Origin: Clostridia bacterium
GTDB taxonomy: Bacteria > Bacillota_A > Clostridia > Christensenellales > Borkfalkiaceae
NCBI GenBank assembly: GCA_017621955.1
Contig: JAGASB010000339.1
Location: 1-7,623, forward strand
DNA length: 7,623 nt
Reading direction: 5' to 3'
A model generated the notes under the pieces. It had not been told where the DNA came from. It made no database searches and saw only the letters and a program-made list of their open reading frames with translations. Shown here in pieces: positions 1 to 7,195 of this stretch. Both the position numbers and the translations under genes were made by a program. The first letter of the stretch is position 1, and each line of letters starts with the position of its first letter.

Positions 1-1860
1 AGAAAACTCTAACGTGTTAAGTCTAATTCCGTGCACTATGACCGAAAGAATGTTTAATATCATATTTAGTCCGTGCCCAAACACTAAAAGAAAGATGGCA
101 ACTAACATAAACATAAAATTTCCAAGTAACGGCCCTGCTAATGCGTTTACCGTTGCCGATATTGCCGCTCCTGCAAGCCCTACTGCCCAAAGGCGTATAT
201 ATGAAACGATATCTGAAAAAACGTTAACAACGCCAAGTATTACGGACACAATATTTTTACAACTTGATGAAATTGATTTTAATATACTTCCCTCATAATT
301 AGAAAATACGAAACTTAAAACAAAACCTATTCCAATAAGCGCAATTGCTACCGTTCCTATCGGTATTCCGCCGATCACTAGCCCAAAACTAAAAACTTGA
401 CTATTAACAACAAGGCTTAATACCAAATAATAAATGCCTAGAAGTTGCAATATTGCTCCGACGTCTCCTAGTATTTTGATAGAGCCTTTGTTCTTAATTC
501 CTCCCTTTATATGCGCCACGGTTAGTTGTATTAGCGCAAGAGAGAAACAAACGATTTGTAAGTTTTGAGCAGTAGTAAGCCCTACTTCGCCATTTGTCCA
601 AAACGGATGCCAAATCTTATCACCATACACGTTTGATATAAATGGAATAGATAGACTCTTTAACCAACTAGGTAGCACTTCGGGAGAAAGTCCAAACCAC
701 GTGCACGTGATTGTTCCCCACACAACGGTTGAAAGCCCAAAAAGTCCTATTAGTAAAAACATAGGCGATACTTTCTGTTTTTTGCTAAAAGATCTTAAAA
801 TTAAGATCGCCGTAATAGCGCAAATTAGCAAACCATAGCCCCCGTCGCCAAAAATTATACCAAAAAATATTAGTATAAAGGTTAAAAACCAACCGGATAT
901 GTCATATTCAAAATATCCGGGAACAGTTCCTAAAAAATCTGTCAACGGGTAAATAAGACTTACAAACTTATTGTTCTTTAACTTGGTCGGAACGTTATCT
1001 TCCTTTGTCGGCTCTTCAATGAAAAGCCCCCACGAATTTTCCGTCGCCACTCGTTTCAGTTTGTCTAGGTTTTCATTTTCAATATAACCTTTAAAGTAAG
1101 CAATAGAAACGTTTTGGTTTTTATCCGAAGACAAATTCTCTTCCGGCATGCCCGTTGCATAGGTTTCAAACTCAACTTCTTTTTCTATTTGTTTTATTGC
1201 TTGCTTTATACTGTTAATATAACAAGCGATCGACTCTATGTTTTCATTTATTTCATCAATGCGTTTATTAAGCAGTAAAAGTTTTTCACGCATTTCCGCC
1301 GTAGAAACCTGTGGTAAAACTAAACTATTAACGCTAATTGATAAAGCGTCGTCTTGCGTCTGTTGCGAATTAGATTTAATCAATGCAAATCTTACCATTG
1401 ATTTAGCCGTGTTAAGACGTACGGTAGTAGCGCTGTTAGAAATTAAATCGAATTCCTTTTTAGACGTTTCATAAAAAGAAACTTCTACGCCCTTTTCCCT
1501 TAATTCGTTTATACTGTTTGTATCAATTTCACCCCATTGACTTAATCGTTCAAGTTCAGATATAAGTACAACCTTTTCCGCCTGACACCGTGCTTTTTCT
1601 TCTTCAAAACTTTTAATGTTTTTTGCAATAGATAATGCTTCTTCTGCGCTAATATTTACTTGCTCAACTTTTTTGCTCTTGCCTATCGAAAATATAGCGC
1701 CTTCAAGCAACGCAACTTGTTCTTGTAGTTTGACAAGGTTTTCTCCGCACCCTTCAAAAATTTCAACGTGCAAAAGCCCTAATTTTTGCAAAACTTTCAA
1801 CGTCTCACGCTTTTTGTCTCCTAAAATGATAAGAGAAACCTTACTCATTGGCACAATCAT
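1..1860 (-). CDS. atpI: V-type ATPase subunit I (membrane stator a/I subunit), 3'-truncated by window edge
   Basis: The reverse complement is open for 620 codons from an ATG at 1860-1858 to the left edge with no stop. Subunit I is the membrane stator of the V-type ATPase and forms the ion half-channels beside the K ring. The N-terminus MIVPMSKV and GLLHVE are typical of the family. Residues 1 to about 320 are a soluble, helical arm domain. Hydrophobic segments begin near residue 324 and include the conserved GDGGYG (338-343), and about seven or eight membrane helices follow. SYIRLWA carries the essential membrane arginine at R556, and VHGIRLNTLEF lies at the very end (609-619). In relatives only a few tens of residues follow this last motif, so little is missing. 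The start overlaps the D stop by one base (TAATG), with AAAGGAGG ten bases upstream. The gene for proteolipid K is expected next, to the left. The gene name is by family; strains also use ntpI. Confidence 0.95.
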   Translation of the reverse strand, partial: MIVPMSKVSLIILGDKKRETLKVLQKLGLLHVEIFEGCGENLVKLQEQVALLEGAIFSIGKSKKVEQVNISAEEALSIAKNIKSFEEEKARCQAEKVVLISELERLSQWGEIDTNSINELREKGVEVSFYETSKKEFDLISNSATTVRLNTAKSMVRFALIKSNSQQTQDDALSISVNSLVLPQVSTAEMREKLLLLNKRIDEINENIESIACYINSIKQAIKQIEKEVEFETYATGMPEENLSSDKNQNVSIAYFKGYIENENLDKLKRVATENSWGLFIEEPTKEDNVPTKLKNNKFVSLIYPLTDFLGTVPGYFEYDISGWFLTFILIFFGIIFGDGGYGLLICAITAILILRSFSKKQKVSPMFLLIGLFGLSTVVWGTITCTWFGLSPEVLPSWLKSLSIPFISNVYGDKIWHPFWTNGEVGLTTAQNLQIVCFSLALIQLTVAHIKGGIKNKGSIKILGDVGAILQLLGIYYLVLSLVVNSQVFSFGLVIGGIPIGTVAIALIGIGFVLSFVFSNYEGSILKSISSSCKNIVSVILGVVNVFSDIVSYIRLWAVGLAGAAISATVNALAGPLLGNFMFMLVAIFLLVFGHGLNMILNILSVIVHGIRLNTLEFS

Positions 1861-2489
1861 TACGAACAATCCTCCTTTGCAGGATTTTCGACGCTGTAAA
1901 CACCGATTTTTCGTTTGGAAATTTTTGAACGCACCACGGCGCTAACTTGTTGGTCTGCCATATAGATAGATATCTTTTTGATATTTTCCTCCGTTTCAGG
2001 AATTTTAACCTTTTCAAACAAATTAACTCTTTGCGACGTTGCACGCAATTCAACTTCTAAAAGTCTAACTTGCTCGTCCAACACTTCCGCCTCCAAATCA
2101 AGCAACATAGCCCGTTCCATATGCTTTGTAGCGACGTCCACCCAAAGCGGTGTAGCGTACAAATCGTAATCTCCTCGAGAAAAATCTGCGCCCTCGAACG
2201 TAGGAATATCGACACCTGCGATATTGCCTTTCCCCTTACGAACGTTGCTAACGGTGATAACGTCTTTCGGGAAAGCATCCCTCTCACTAAAAACGGCAAT
2301 CCAGTCTCTAAAACCAAATTCAAGATCTTCTCTTTCTTTTCTTACCGCTTTGGCTTTTGCTTCAATAATACGCTTTTCAGTATAGAGTTGCTGTTTTTTT
2401 AGCGTTAGTGTAGGCAAATATCTGCGGTACATTTTTAATGCGTCCTTTTGTACCTTTAACTCGTTTTTTGTTAGTTTGATTTTTGCCAA
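1860..2489 (-). CDS. atpD: V-type ATPase subunit D (central rotor shaft)
   Basis: Subunit D is the long coiled-coil shaft that turns inside the A3B3 head and passes torque to the membrane rotor. The sequence begins with the family-typical AKIKLTKNEL, followed by YLPTLTLKKQQL in the first long helix. The second long helix contains the highly conserved ATSQRVNLFEKVKIP (residues 150-164) and DQQVSAVVRSKISKRK. The length of 209 residues is normal. The frame can also open at a GTG at 2495-2493, giving two more residues, but that codon is only three bases from the GGAGG. The TTG at 2489-2487 is nine bases away and matches the usual N-terminus, so I prefer TTG. The stop overlaps the subunit I start by one base. 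No separate F subunit gene, the usual partner of D in longer operons, is present in the window. Confidence 0.95.
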   Translation of the reverse strand: MAKIKLTKNELKVQKDALKMYRRYLPTLTLKKQQLYTEKRIIEAKAKAVRKEREDLEFGFRDWIAVFSERDAFPKDVITVSNVRKGKGNIAGVDIPTFEGADFSRGDYDLYATPLWVDVATKHMERAMLLDLEAEVLDEQVRLLEVELRATSQRVNLFEKVKIPETEENIKKISIYMADQQVSAVVRSKISKRKIGVYSVENPAKEDCS

Positions 2490-2498
2490 AATCACGTT

Positions 2499-2505
2499 CC
2501 TCCTT
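2499..2505 (-). promoter_or_regulatory. Shine-Dalgarno site of subunit D (decides the start)
   Basis: AAGGAGG on the minus strand overlaps the stop codon of subunit B (TAAGGAGG). It is three bases from a GTG and nine bases from a TTG in the same frame. The spacing favours the TTG as the real start of subunit D. Confidence 0.7.
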
Positions 2506-3799
2506 ACTTTTTAGGCCAAAATTCTTCTACAAGGTCGGACTTAATTCCGGTTTCTTCTTTTTGGAAACATTCCGCCAAAATCTCCCATCCCAAATCAAGC
2601 GCTTGCTCAAGAGTGAGATTGATAGATAGTGACATTAATTTGTTCTCAAAAAGTTCTCCGTATTTTAACAGTTTTTCATCCCACTTACTCATTGAAAAGC
2701 CCATATTCTTCTTTTCTAACGTTTCTTTGTACGAAGAATACATACGAATCATTGAATCCATAAGCGCTCTGTGATCTTTTCGAGTTTTACCGTTTACGTT
2801 TTGTTTTAGTCTTGACAAAGAACCAAACGGCTCGATACGACCACCTTTAAGATAATACTGTCCTTCGGTAATATATCCGGTATTGTCGGGTACGGGATGC
2901 GTAACGTCATCACCCGGCATAGTTGTAACCGCTAAAACGGTAATCGAGCCCGAATCTGCAAAGTCAACCGCTTTTTCATAACGAGAAGCGAGTTGAGAAT
3001 AAAGGTCACCCGGATATCCACGATTCGAAGGCACTTGCTCTTGCGTGATTGCAATTTCCTTCATTGCATCTGCAAAGTTGGTCATATCCGTAAGAAGTAC
3101 CAAAACGTCCTTGTCTTGTAATGCAAACTGTTCGGCAACAGCCAGCGCCATATCCGGTATCATCATACACTCTACCGTCGGGTCGGATGCCGTATGAATA
3201 AACATAACCGTTTTGCTTAATGCACCGCCTTTAGAAAACTCTTCCTTAAAATATAAAAAATCATCATATTTAAGTCCCATACCGCCAAGAACGATAACGT
3301 CCGCTTCCGCTTGCATTGCTATGCGAGCAAGCAGTTGGTTGTAAGGTTCGCCCGAAATAGAGAAAATCGGCAATTTTTGAGACACAACCAACGTATTAAA
3401 CATATCTATCATAGGTATGTTCGTTCTAAGCATTCTGTTAGCAAGAATACGTTTGGTAGGATTTACTGATGGCCCACCGATTGCTTTCATATTTTCCGTA
3501 AGAGCAGGCCCTTTGTCTCTGGGTTCGCCAGAGCCGTTGAATATACGACCTAATAAGTCTTCACTAAACGACACTCTCATTTCGTGGCCGAGAAAACGCA
3601 CTTCGTCTCCGGTAGATACGCCCTGTCCTCCGGCAAAGATTTGAAGCGATACTATATCTCCCTCTATCTTATTGACCTGCGCTAGCGACTTTCCAAAACG
3701 TGTATTAATCTGCGCTAATTCTTTGTATTGGACACCGTCTGCTTTAACCGTAATAACGTTGCCAACAATTGATTCTATTCGATTATATACTTTACCCAT
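2504..3799 (-). CDS. atpB: V-type ATPase subunit B (non-catalytic head subunit)
   Basis: Three B subunits alternate with three A subunits to form the ATPase head, and B contributes to the nucleotide site at each A/B interface. The protein has 431 residues, a normal length. As expected for B, the P-loop is degenerate: SGEPYNQ (149-154) stands where a Walker A motif would be. Other family marks are [16 protein letters not shown] (235-250), [22 protein letters not shown] (256-277) and FGSLSRL (325-331). R330 is in the position of the arginine finger that reaches the catalytic site in A. The ATG lies inside the TAATG overlap with the stop of A. The nearest GGAGG is 13 bases upstream, too far for efficient independent initiation, so translation is probably coupled to A, which would help keep A and B equal. 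Subunit D follows after a short gap. Confidence 0.97.
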   Translation of the reverse strand: MGKVYNRIESIVGNVITVKADGVQYKELAQINTRFGKSLAQVNKIEGDIVSLQIFAGGQGVSTGDEVRFLGHEMRVSFSEDLLGRIFNGSGEPRDKGPALTENMKAIGGPSVNPTKRILANRMLRTNIPMIDMFNTLVVSQKLPIFSISGEPYNQLLARIAMQAEADVIVLGGMGLKYDDFLYFKEEFSKGGALSKTVMFIHTASDPTVECMMIPDMALAVAEQFALQDKDVLVLLTDMTNFADAMKEIAITQEQVPSNRGYPGDLYSQLASRYEKAVDFADSGSITVLAVTTMPGDDVTHPVPDNTGYITEGQYYLKGGRIEPFGSLSRLKQNVNGKTRKDHRALMDSMIRMYSSYKETLEKKNMGFSMSKWDEKLLKYGELFENKLMSLSINLTLEQALDLGWEILAECFQKEETGIKSDLVEEFWPKK

Positions 3800-5571
3800 T
3801 ATTGCGCATCGTCCTCCAATATTTTTTCAACTAATTTGGACAATTTTCCACTTGCTTTACAATAAAGTTTGTCAATTTCCGCTTCTAGTTTGTTGAACTC
3901 TTCGTTTTTGAATTCCGCATAGTTCCAGTCAATGAATTTTTGACGCAAATTATTAAAGAAAGAACGTGCCTCGTCTTTATTCTCAACGCTGTAACTACTG
4001 CCTAAAATTCTCACTAGTTTGTCTACAACGTAGCGTTGCCTTTCCTTGCCACAGTTTGCATCAACTAAATCGAAAGAGTTTTGTTGCAAATAAACGGCGT
4101 CAAGCATTTCCGATTTTAAATACGTAACGTAATCCGTCAAAGTCGTTCCCTCTTCTCCAACAACCTTCATCATTGAACTAATTTCAAAACCATGATGTAA
4201 AACGTTTTTACAAAATTCTATTTTTTCACTATCTATAACGCTTTTATATTTTGACCAAGAAATAAGGGGATCTATCGCAGGATATTTTCTTGCGTCTGAA
4301 CGCTCACGAGAAAGACCGTGAAAAGCGCCTACGACTTTTAGCGTTGCTTGTGTTACCGGTTCTTCAAAGTTACCACCTGCCGGAGAAACCGTACCGCCTA
4401 TCGTGACAGAACCAGTGCTTCCGTCTGGCAATCGAACGTAGCCCGCTCTTTCATAAAAAGCCGCAATATAAGATTCAAGATAAGCGGGGAAAGCTTCTTC
4501 TCCCGGAATTTCTTCCAGTCTTCCCGACATCTCTCTAAGCGCTTGCGCCCAACGAGAAGTGGAATCTGCTAGAAGAAGAACATGCAAACCCATTTGACGA
4601 TAATACTCTGCGAGCGTTACCGAAGTGTATACCGACGCTTCACGAGACGCAACGGGCATAGACGACGTATTGCAAATTATAATGGTGCGCTCCATCAATG
4701 AACGATTAGTTTTTGGATCAATCAATTCAGGAAATTCCGTTAGCGTTTCCACTACTTCTCCTGCTCGTTCGCCACACGCAGCGATAATTACAATATCTAC
4801 GTCGGCATATTTTGACGTTGTATGTTGCAAAACAGTCTTACCTGCGCCAAACGGACCAGGCGTGCAATAGGTTCCGCCTTTCGCCACGGGAAAAAACGAG
4901 TCGACTAAACGTACTTTCGTTTCCATCATTTCCGTGGGCGCTAATCTTTCGCTATAACATTTAACAGCACGCTTAACCGGCCACTTAAACGACATAGTTA
5001 ACGGTATTTCACGTCCACGCTCGTTGATTAAAACTGCCACCGTTTCCTTTACGGTATATTCGCCTTTCGGAGCAACGGATTTAACGGTATAATTCCCAAG
5101 CAAATAAAAAGGTACAAATATCTTATGAAGGAACGAGCCCTCTGGAACAGTTCCAACGTATTCTCCTGCTCGAACAACGTTTCCCGCCTCGACGGTGGGC
5201 GTAAACTCCCACTTTTTTTCAGTATTTAATCCGTTTGCGTAAATTCCTCGCTCTAAAAACCAACCAGCCTGCTTTGCTAAAACGGGAAGAGGGTTTTGTA
5301 ATCCATCATATATCTGACCAAGCAAACCGGGACCAAGTTCTGCCGATAGCATTTCACCGGTAAATTCTACTAAGTCTCCACACTTTATCCCGTTGGTCAT
5401 TTCATAAACTTGTATTTGCGCAACGTTGCCTCGAATACGTATAACTTCGCTTTTTAATATTGCGCCGTCGACTTTTATATAGCAAATTTCATTCATGGAA
5501 ACAATGCCGTTAAACTCAACGGATATTAAGTTTCCATTAACGCTTATTACTTTTCCTGTGTTTTCGGTCAT
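3799..5571 (-). CDS. atpA: V-type ATPase subunit A (catalytic head subunit)
   Basis: This is the catalytic subunit, which binds and hydrolyses (or synthesises) ATP at the A/B interfaces. The 590 residues match the family length. The N-terminal beta barrel (about 1-70) is followed by the A-specific bulge domain (about 110-190). The nucleotide-binding domain has a complete Walker A, GPFGAGKT (239-246, with K245), the GER motif with the presumed catalytic glutamate E268, and a Walker B-like [11 protein letters not shown] (332-342, with D336). [14 protein letters not shown] (352-365) is also typical. The C-terminal helical domain ends at 590. All key residues are present, so the enzyme should be active. 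GGAGG lies seven bases before the ATG, which overlaps the stop of the DUF2764 gene by one base (TAATG). Whether the machine pumps protons or sodium cannot be told from A. Confidence 0.98.
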   Translation of the reverse strand: MTENTGKVISVNGNLISVEFNGIVSMNEICYIKVDGAILKSEVIRIRGNVAQIQVYEMTNGIKCGDLVEFTGEMLSAELGPGLLGQIYDGLQNPLPVLAKQAGWFLERGIYANGLNTEKKWEFTPTVEAGNVVRAGEYVGTVPEGSFLHKIFVPFYLLGNYTVKSVAPKGEYTVKETVAVLINERGREIPLTMSFKWPVKRAVKCYSERLAPTEMMETKVRLVDSFFPVAKGGTYCTPGPFGAGKTVLQHTTSKYADVDIVIIAACGERAGEVVETLTEFPELIDPKTNRSLMERTIIICNTSSMPVASREASVYTSVTLAEYYRQMGLHVLLLADSTSRWAQALREMSGRLEEIPGEEAFPAYLESYIAAFYERAGYVRLPDGSTGSVTIGGTVSPAGGNFEEPVTQATLKVVGAFHGLSRERSDARKYPAIDPLISWSKYKSVIDSEKIEFCKNVLHHGFEISSMMKVVGEEGTTLTDYVTYLKSEMLDAVYLQQNSFDLVDANCGKERQRYVVDKLVRILGSSYSVENKDEARSFFNNLRQKFIDWNYAEFKNEEFNKLEAEIDKLYCKASGKLSKLVEKILEDDAQ

Positions 5572-6125
5572 TACATACCCTCCGTCTTATCTCCATTCAT
5601 AATGGAATTATATATGTTTTTATACGTGTTTTCTCCTTCTTCCACGTTGAATTGTCGCATACGTTTAAGAAGTTTTAATCGAAGAAAATAATAATAGATA
5701 AACTCCTCCGAAAAAGAGTCCGTCGGTCTTAAACTCTCCAAAAAGTTCAAACGATATTCCGTTAAAAACTTCTCTGCTTCCAAAGGATTGTCTATATCTA
5801 CTGCGCTACTTGCTACCTTTACGTACTCGCTTGGCAAAAATTCGTCTTGCAAGTCAAAAGTCTTTTTCATTTTTTCTGCACGCATTTTAGCAAGCGATAG
5901 CCTTAAATAACGCTCGCCACAATTCCATGCCATAATTAAAGGAGATTTCGACTTTACGGGGATTAGCGGTGGAATTAACGTCAAACTTTTCAATTCGTTG
6001 ACTATCTTATCCTTCAATAGGCTTTCACACATCCCGATAAAATACTCTTCCGTTATCGGCAATGGTACACCGTCGCTTAATCCGTCCAAAGACGGCAACT
6101 GCGATATCAAGTAATATTCAGCCAT
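5571..6125 (-). CDS. DUF2764 family protein of V-ATPase operon (possible subunit C counterpart)
   Basis: This is a 184-residue protein with no signal peptide or membrane segment. It fits the DUF2764 family, found between the E and A genes in chlamydial- and spirochaete-type V-ATPase operons. Visible family features are the N-terminal YYLISQLPSL (4-13), a central stretch with W67, E71-R72, L74-R75 and R82-A83, NPLEAEKFL (113-121), and a basic helical C-terminal segment YYYFLRLKLLKRMRQF (144-159) followed by EEG. Its biochemical role is not established. Because the operon has no recognisable subunit C (the socket between shaft and membrane ring), and this gene is always placed among the head genes, a structural part in the rotor coupling is a reasonable inference. 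The start is two bases after the E stop with a weak AGAGG site, and the end overlaps A by one base. Confidence 0.85.
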   Translation of the reverse strand: MAEYYLISQLPSLDGLSDGVPLPITEEYFIGMCESLLKDKIVNELKSLTLIPPLIPVKSKSPLIMAWNCGERYLRLSLAKMRAEKMKKTFDLQDEFLPSEYVKVASSAVDIDNPLEAEKFLTEYRLNFLESLRPTDSFSEEFIYYYFLRLKLLKRMRQFNVEEGENTYKNIYNSIMNGDKTEGM

Positions 6126-6127
6126 AA

Positions 6128-6736
6128 TTATTTAGCCTCTTTCATCAATTTCGCAATTTTAGGGCTTAAATAATTTGAAAGCATTTCAACGACAGCGTCT
6201 TCACAATAATCATAATAAACGGTATCATTATTAACAACAATACGAAATCCACCGTCAAAATTGTCGTTCGCCTTTAACGTAACGCCTTTTTTTACTCTTT
6301 CTTTAAGCGACGCTATCAAGGTTTTTTCTAAACGCTCCACGTCATCATTATTCAAAATAACCGTTAGATTTTGCACCTCGGGATTGATGGACCAGCGTTC
6401 AACAACGTCAACAATTATTTTTTCAAGCGATTGAGAAGAATAATCGGCATCAACGCTTTCACCAATAATCGCTTTAAGTTCTCTCGCTACACTTTCCCTA
6501 AACGAAATCAATAAATTGCGACCTGCTTGGCGAATTGCGTCCTCGCTTGATTTTACCATACGCATATTCTCATTTTTTGCGTTAACTAAAATTTTATCGG
6601 CTTCCGCTTGCGCCTCCGCTATAATTCTTTGCGCTTCTTCTTTAGCGGAAACAAGTATCTTCTCCGCCTGAGCCTCTCCCGCATCTACTCCGTCTTTCCT
6701 AATTTTATCAATGAGTTCTTGTAATTGAATTTCCAT
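6128..6736 (-). CDS. atpE: V-type ATPase subunit E (peripheral stalk)
   Basis: Subunit E forms the peripheral stalk that ties the A3B3 head to subunit I and resists rotation. The protein has 202 residues. Residues 1 to about 85 are charged and alanine-rich without proline, as expected of a long coiled coil, and contain a loose repeat (ILVSAK at 27-32 and ILVNAK at 49-54). The C-terminal globular part has the family's GGFRI (162-166) and a final helix with YDYCEDAVVEML. It is the first gene of the operon. The ATG is preceded by GGAG eight bases upstream, and a consensus promoter lies about 100 bases upstream. The usual stalk partner G/H is not seen in the window. The symbol follows V-ATPase usage (ntpE in some genomes) and should not be confused with F-type atpE. 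Confidence 0.93.
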   Translation of the reverse strand: MEIQLQELIDKIRKDGVDAGEAQAEKILVSAKEEAQRIIAEAQAEADKILVNAKNENMRMVKSSEDAIRQAGRNLLISFRESVARELKAIIGESVDADYSSQSLEKIIVDVVERWSINPEVQNLTVILNNDDVERLEKTLIASLKERVKKGVTLKANDNFDGGFRIVVNNDTVYYDYCEDAVVEMLSNYLSPKIAKLMKEAK

Positions 6737-6744
6737 TATTTTAT

Positions 6745-6748
6745 CTCC
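6745..6748 (-). promoter_or_regulatory. Shine-Dalgarno site of subunit E
   Basis: GGAG is followed by eight bases and then the ATG at 6736-6734. It is the only good ribosome site near the frame and supports the chosen start of the first operon gene. Confidence 0.7.
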
Positions 6749-6780
6749 ATTTTATTTTGTTTGATAAATTTTTTCTTAAC

Positions 6781-6824
6781 AAAAGACAAAAAGGAACCAA
6801 GCCTCTACAGACAGCTGGTTCCTT
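6781..6824 (-). terminator. Terminator-like hairpin in the V-ATPase operon leader (possible attenuator)
   Basis: On the minus strand AAGGAACC (6824-6817) pairs perfectly with GGTTCCTT (6798-6791). The stem is extended by AGC/GCT across a single bulged T, with an 11-base loop. A T-rich tract (TTTGTCTTTTG) follows the stem, so it has the form of an intrinsic terminator. It lies only about five bases after the predicted start of transcription and about 55 bases before the subunit E ATG. It could terminate early, giving a short RNA of roughly 45-50 bases, or simply cap and stabilise the mRNA. The plus-strand side also has a T tract (6826-6832), so it could stop antisense transcription as well. 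Confidence 0.65.
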
Positions 6825-6835
6825 ATTTTTTTGTT

Positions 6836-6864
6836 ATTATATAATATTTTAACCATCTTGTCAA
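6836..6864 (-). promoter_or_regulatory. Sigma-A/sigma-70 promoter of the V-ATPase operon
   Basis: On the minus strand the -35 box TTGACA (6864-6859) and the -10 box TATAAT (6841-6836) both match the consensus exactly and are 17 bp apart. AT-rich DNA upstream could act as an UP element. Transcription should start near 6830-6828, giving a leader of about 93 bases before the subunit E ATG. No operator is evident, apart from the fact that the -10 box lies inside a 12-base palindrome (6835-6846), which may be chance in AT-rich DNA. Confidence 0.88.
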
Positions 6865-6975
6865 TTATTTATAGAAACAAATTGCTTTTAATTTTATAAT
6901 AGGTTATTTACAAATACATTGACTTAAAGTGTATGGGACAAAATCTATCGTGCCGTTTTTCTTAAAAATCACATT

Positions 6976-7017
6976 AAAAAAGACCTATATAAGCGTGAAA
7001 ATGCTCTTATAGGTCTT
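6976..7017 (-). terminator. Intrinsic terminator (stem-loop 3:4 of the putative attenuator)
   Basis: On the minus strand AAGACCTATA (7017-7008) pairs with TATAGGTCTT (6989-6980) over ten base pairs. After a small internal loop it continues as AGCAT/GTGCT-type pairing around a four-base loop. The T tract runs directly out of the stem (TTTTTT at 6981-6976). This is the strongest terminator in the window. It would end transcription coming from the recombinase gene and the small ORF, insulating the ATPase promoter. Its 5' arm can instead pair with part of the preceding stem-loop at 7060-7094. Confidence 0.8.
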
Positions 7018-7020
7018 AAT

Positions 7021-7052
7021 TTTTGCTGTAAAATATCGATTTTAGCGCAAAA
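7021..7052 (-). repeat. Inverted repeat / middle stem-loop
   Basis: Two 14-base arms, TTTTGCTGTAAAAT (7021-7034) and its near reverse complement (7039-7052), match at 12 of 14 positions around the loop ATCG. It contains the stop codon of the small ORF and separates the two related hairpins. It would keep the outer hairpin arms close together in the RNA. Confidence 0.6.
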
Positions 7053-7131
7053 TAAAAAATATAGGTCTATAAGCAAAGTACTTATAGACCCATAACATCG
7101 TTTTATTTCTATTATCAATTATCGAAGCCAT
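7042..7131 (-). CDS. Putative 29-residue leader peptide
   Basis: An ATG at 7131-7129 opens 29 codons ending in TAA at 7044-7042. It is preceded at ideal distance (six bases) by AAAGGAG. The peptide begins MASIIDNRNK and its second half is aromatic and basic (WVYKYFAYRP, then a hydrophobic end IFFILR). I recognise no protein family. The coding region runs straight through the stem-loop at 7060-7094, ends inside the next one, and is followed by a terminator, which is how attenuation leader peptides are placed. It starts 64 bases after the recombinase stop. I see no clear promoter of its own, so it may share the recombinase transcript. It may act by being translated rather than through its product. 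Chance is possible for so short an ORF, but the ribosome site and hairpin placement argue for a real one. Confidence 0.55.
   Translation of the reverse strand: MASIIDNRNKTMLWVYKYFAYRPIFFILR
7060..7094 (-). repeat. Stem-loop 1:2 of the putative attenuator
   Basis: On the minus strand GGTCTATAAG (7090-7081) pairs perfectly with CTTATAGACC (7073-7064), with a seven-base loop. Three more outer pairs follow one mismatch. A T-rich stretch follows (7060-7049), so it could also terminate weakly. The word AGACCTATA in its 3' arm (7068-7060) recurs in the 5' arm of the terminator (7016-7008), and CTTATAG (7073-7067) is complementary to CTATAAG (7012-7006) there. The two hairpins can therefore exchange partners. 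Confidence 0.75.
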
Positions 7132-7137
7132 AAATTT

Positions 7138-7144
7138 CTCCTTT
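7138..7144 (-). promoter_or_regulatory. Shine-Dalgarno site of the small ORF
   Basis: AAAGGAG on the minus strand lies six bases before the ATG at 7131. Strength and spacing are better than for most of the ATPase genes in this window. It is the main evidence that the small ORF is translated. Confidence 0.65.
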
Positions 7145-7195
7145 GTTTCTTGACTACTGCAATTGTTTAGTTATTTCTATAAAAATTTGCTCTTT

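Larger units (their letters stand above)
6737..7195. other. Intergenic regulatory region, 459 bases
   Basis: This gap between subunit E and the recombinase gene has no long ORF on either strand. Going along the minus strand it holds an SD-led small ORF, three stem-loops, the ATPase promoter and a leader hairpin, each listed separately. The stretch 6865-6975 between the terminator and the -35 box is AT-rich, with nothing I can name, apart from its probable role as upstream promoter DNA. The leader 6749-6780 is A/T-rich and apparently unstructured. Confidence 0.8.

Noticed and set aside
14..298. Plus-strand ORF of 94 codons
   Set aside because: It is antisense to the conserved C-terminal membrane region of subunit I (IRLWA, RLNTLEF), and its translation resembles no family.
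1616..1945. Plus-strand ORF of 109 codons over the D/I junction
   Set aside because: It is a shadow of two well-supported minus-strand genes and has no ribosome site of note. The other overlapping ORFs inside D, B and A (both strands) were rejected for the same reason.
6835..6846. 12-base palindrome at the -10 box as an operator or a divergent promoter
   Set aside because: The plus-strand TATAAT it creates has no -35 box at suitable distance, and such AT-only palindromes arise easily by chance.
6919..6958. Possible insertion-sequence end (TTGACTTAAAGTGTATGGGAC on the plus strand, shortened in thought to its GTGTATGGGAC core)
   Set aside because: It faintly recalls transposon termini, but no partner inverted repeat, target duplication or transposase is present in the window.
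6980..7094. Invertible promoter switch controlled by the nearby recombinase
   Set aside because: The related arms flank only hairpin DNA. The promoter at 6836-6864 lies outside them, and I find no matching inverted repeats around the promoter.
6980..7094. CRISPR array
   Set aside because: The repeated words are short, inverted and unevenly spaced, which fits RNA hairpins and not repeat-spacer units.
7149..7182. Plus-strand promoter (TTGACT with a TATAAA downstream)
   Set aside because: The spacing is about 22 bases, too long, and no plus-strand gene follows.
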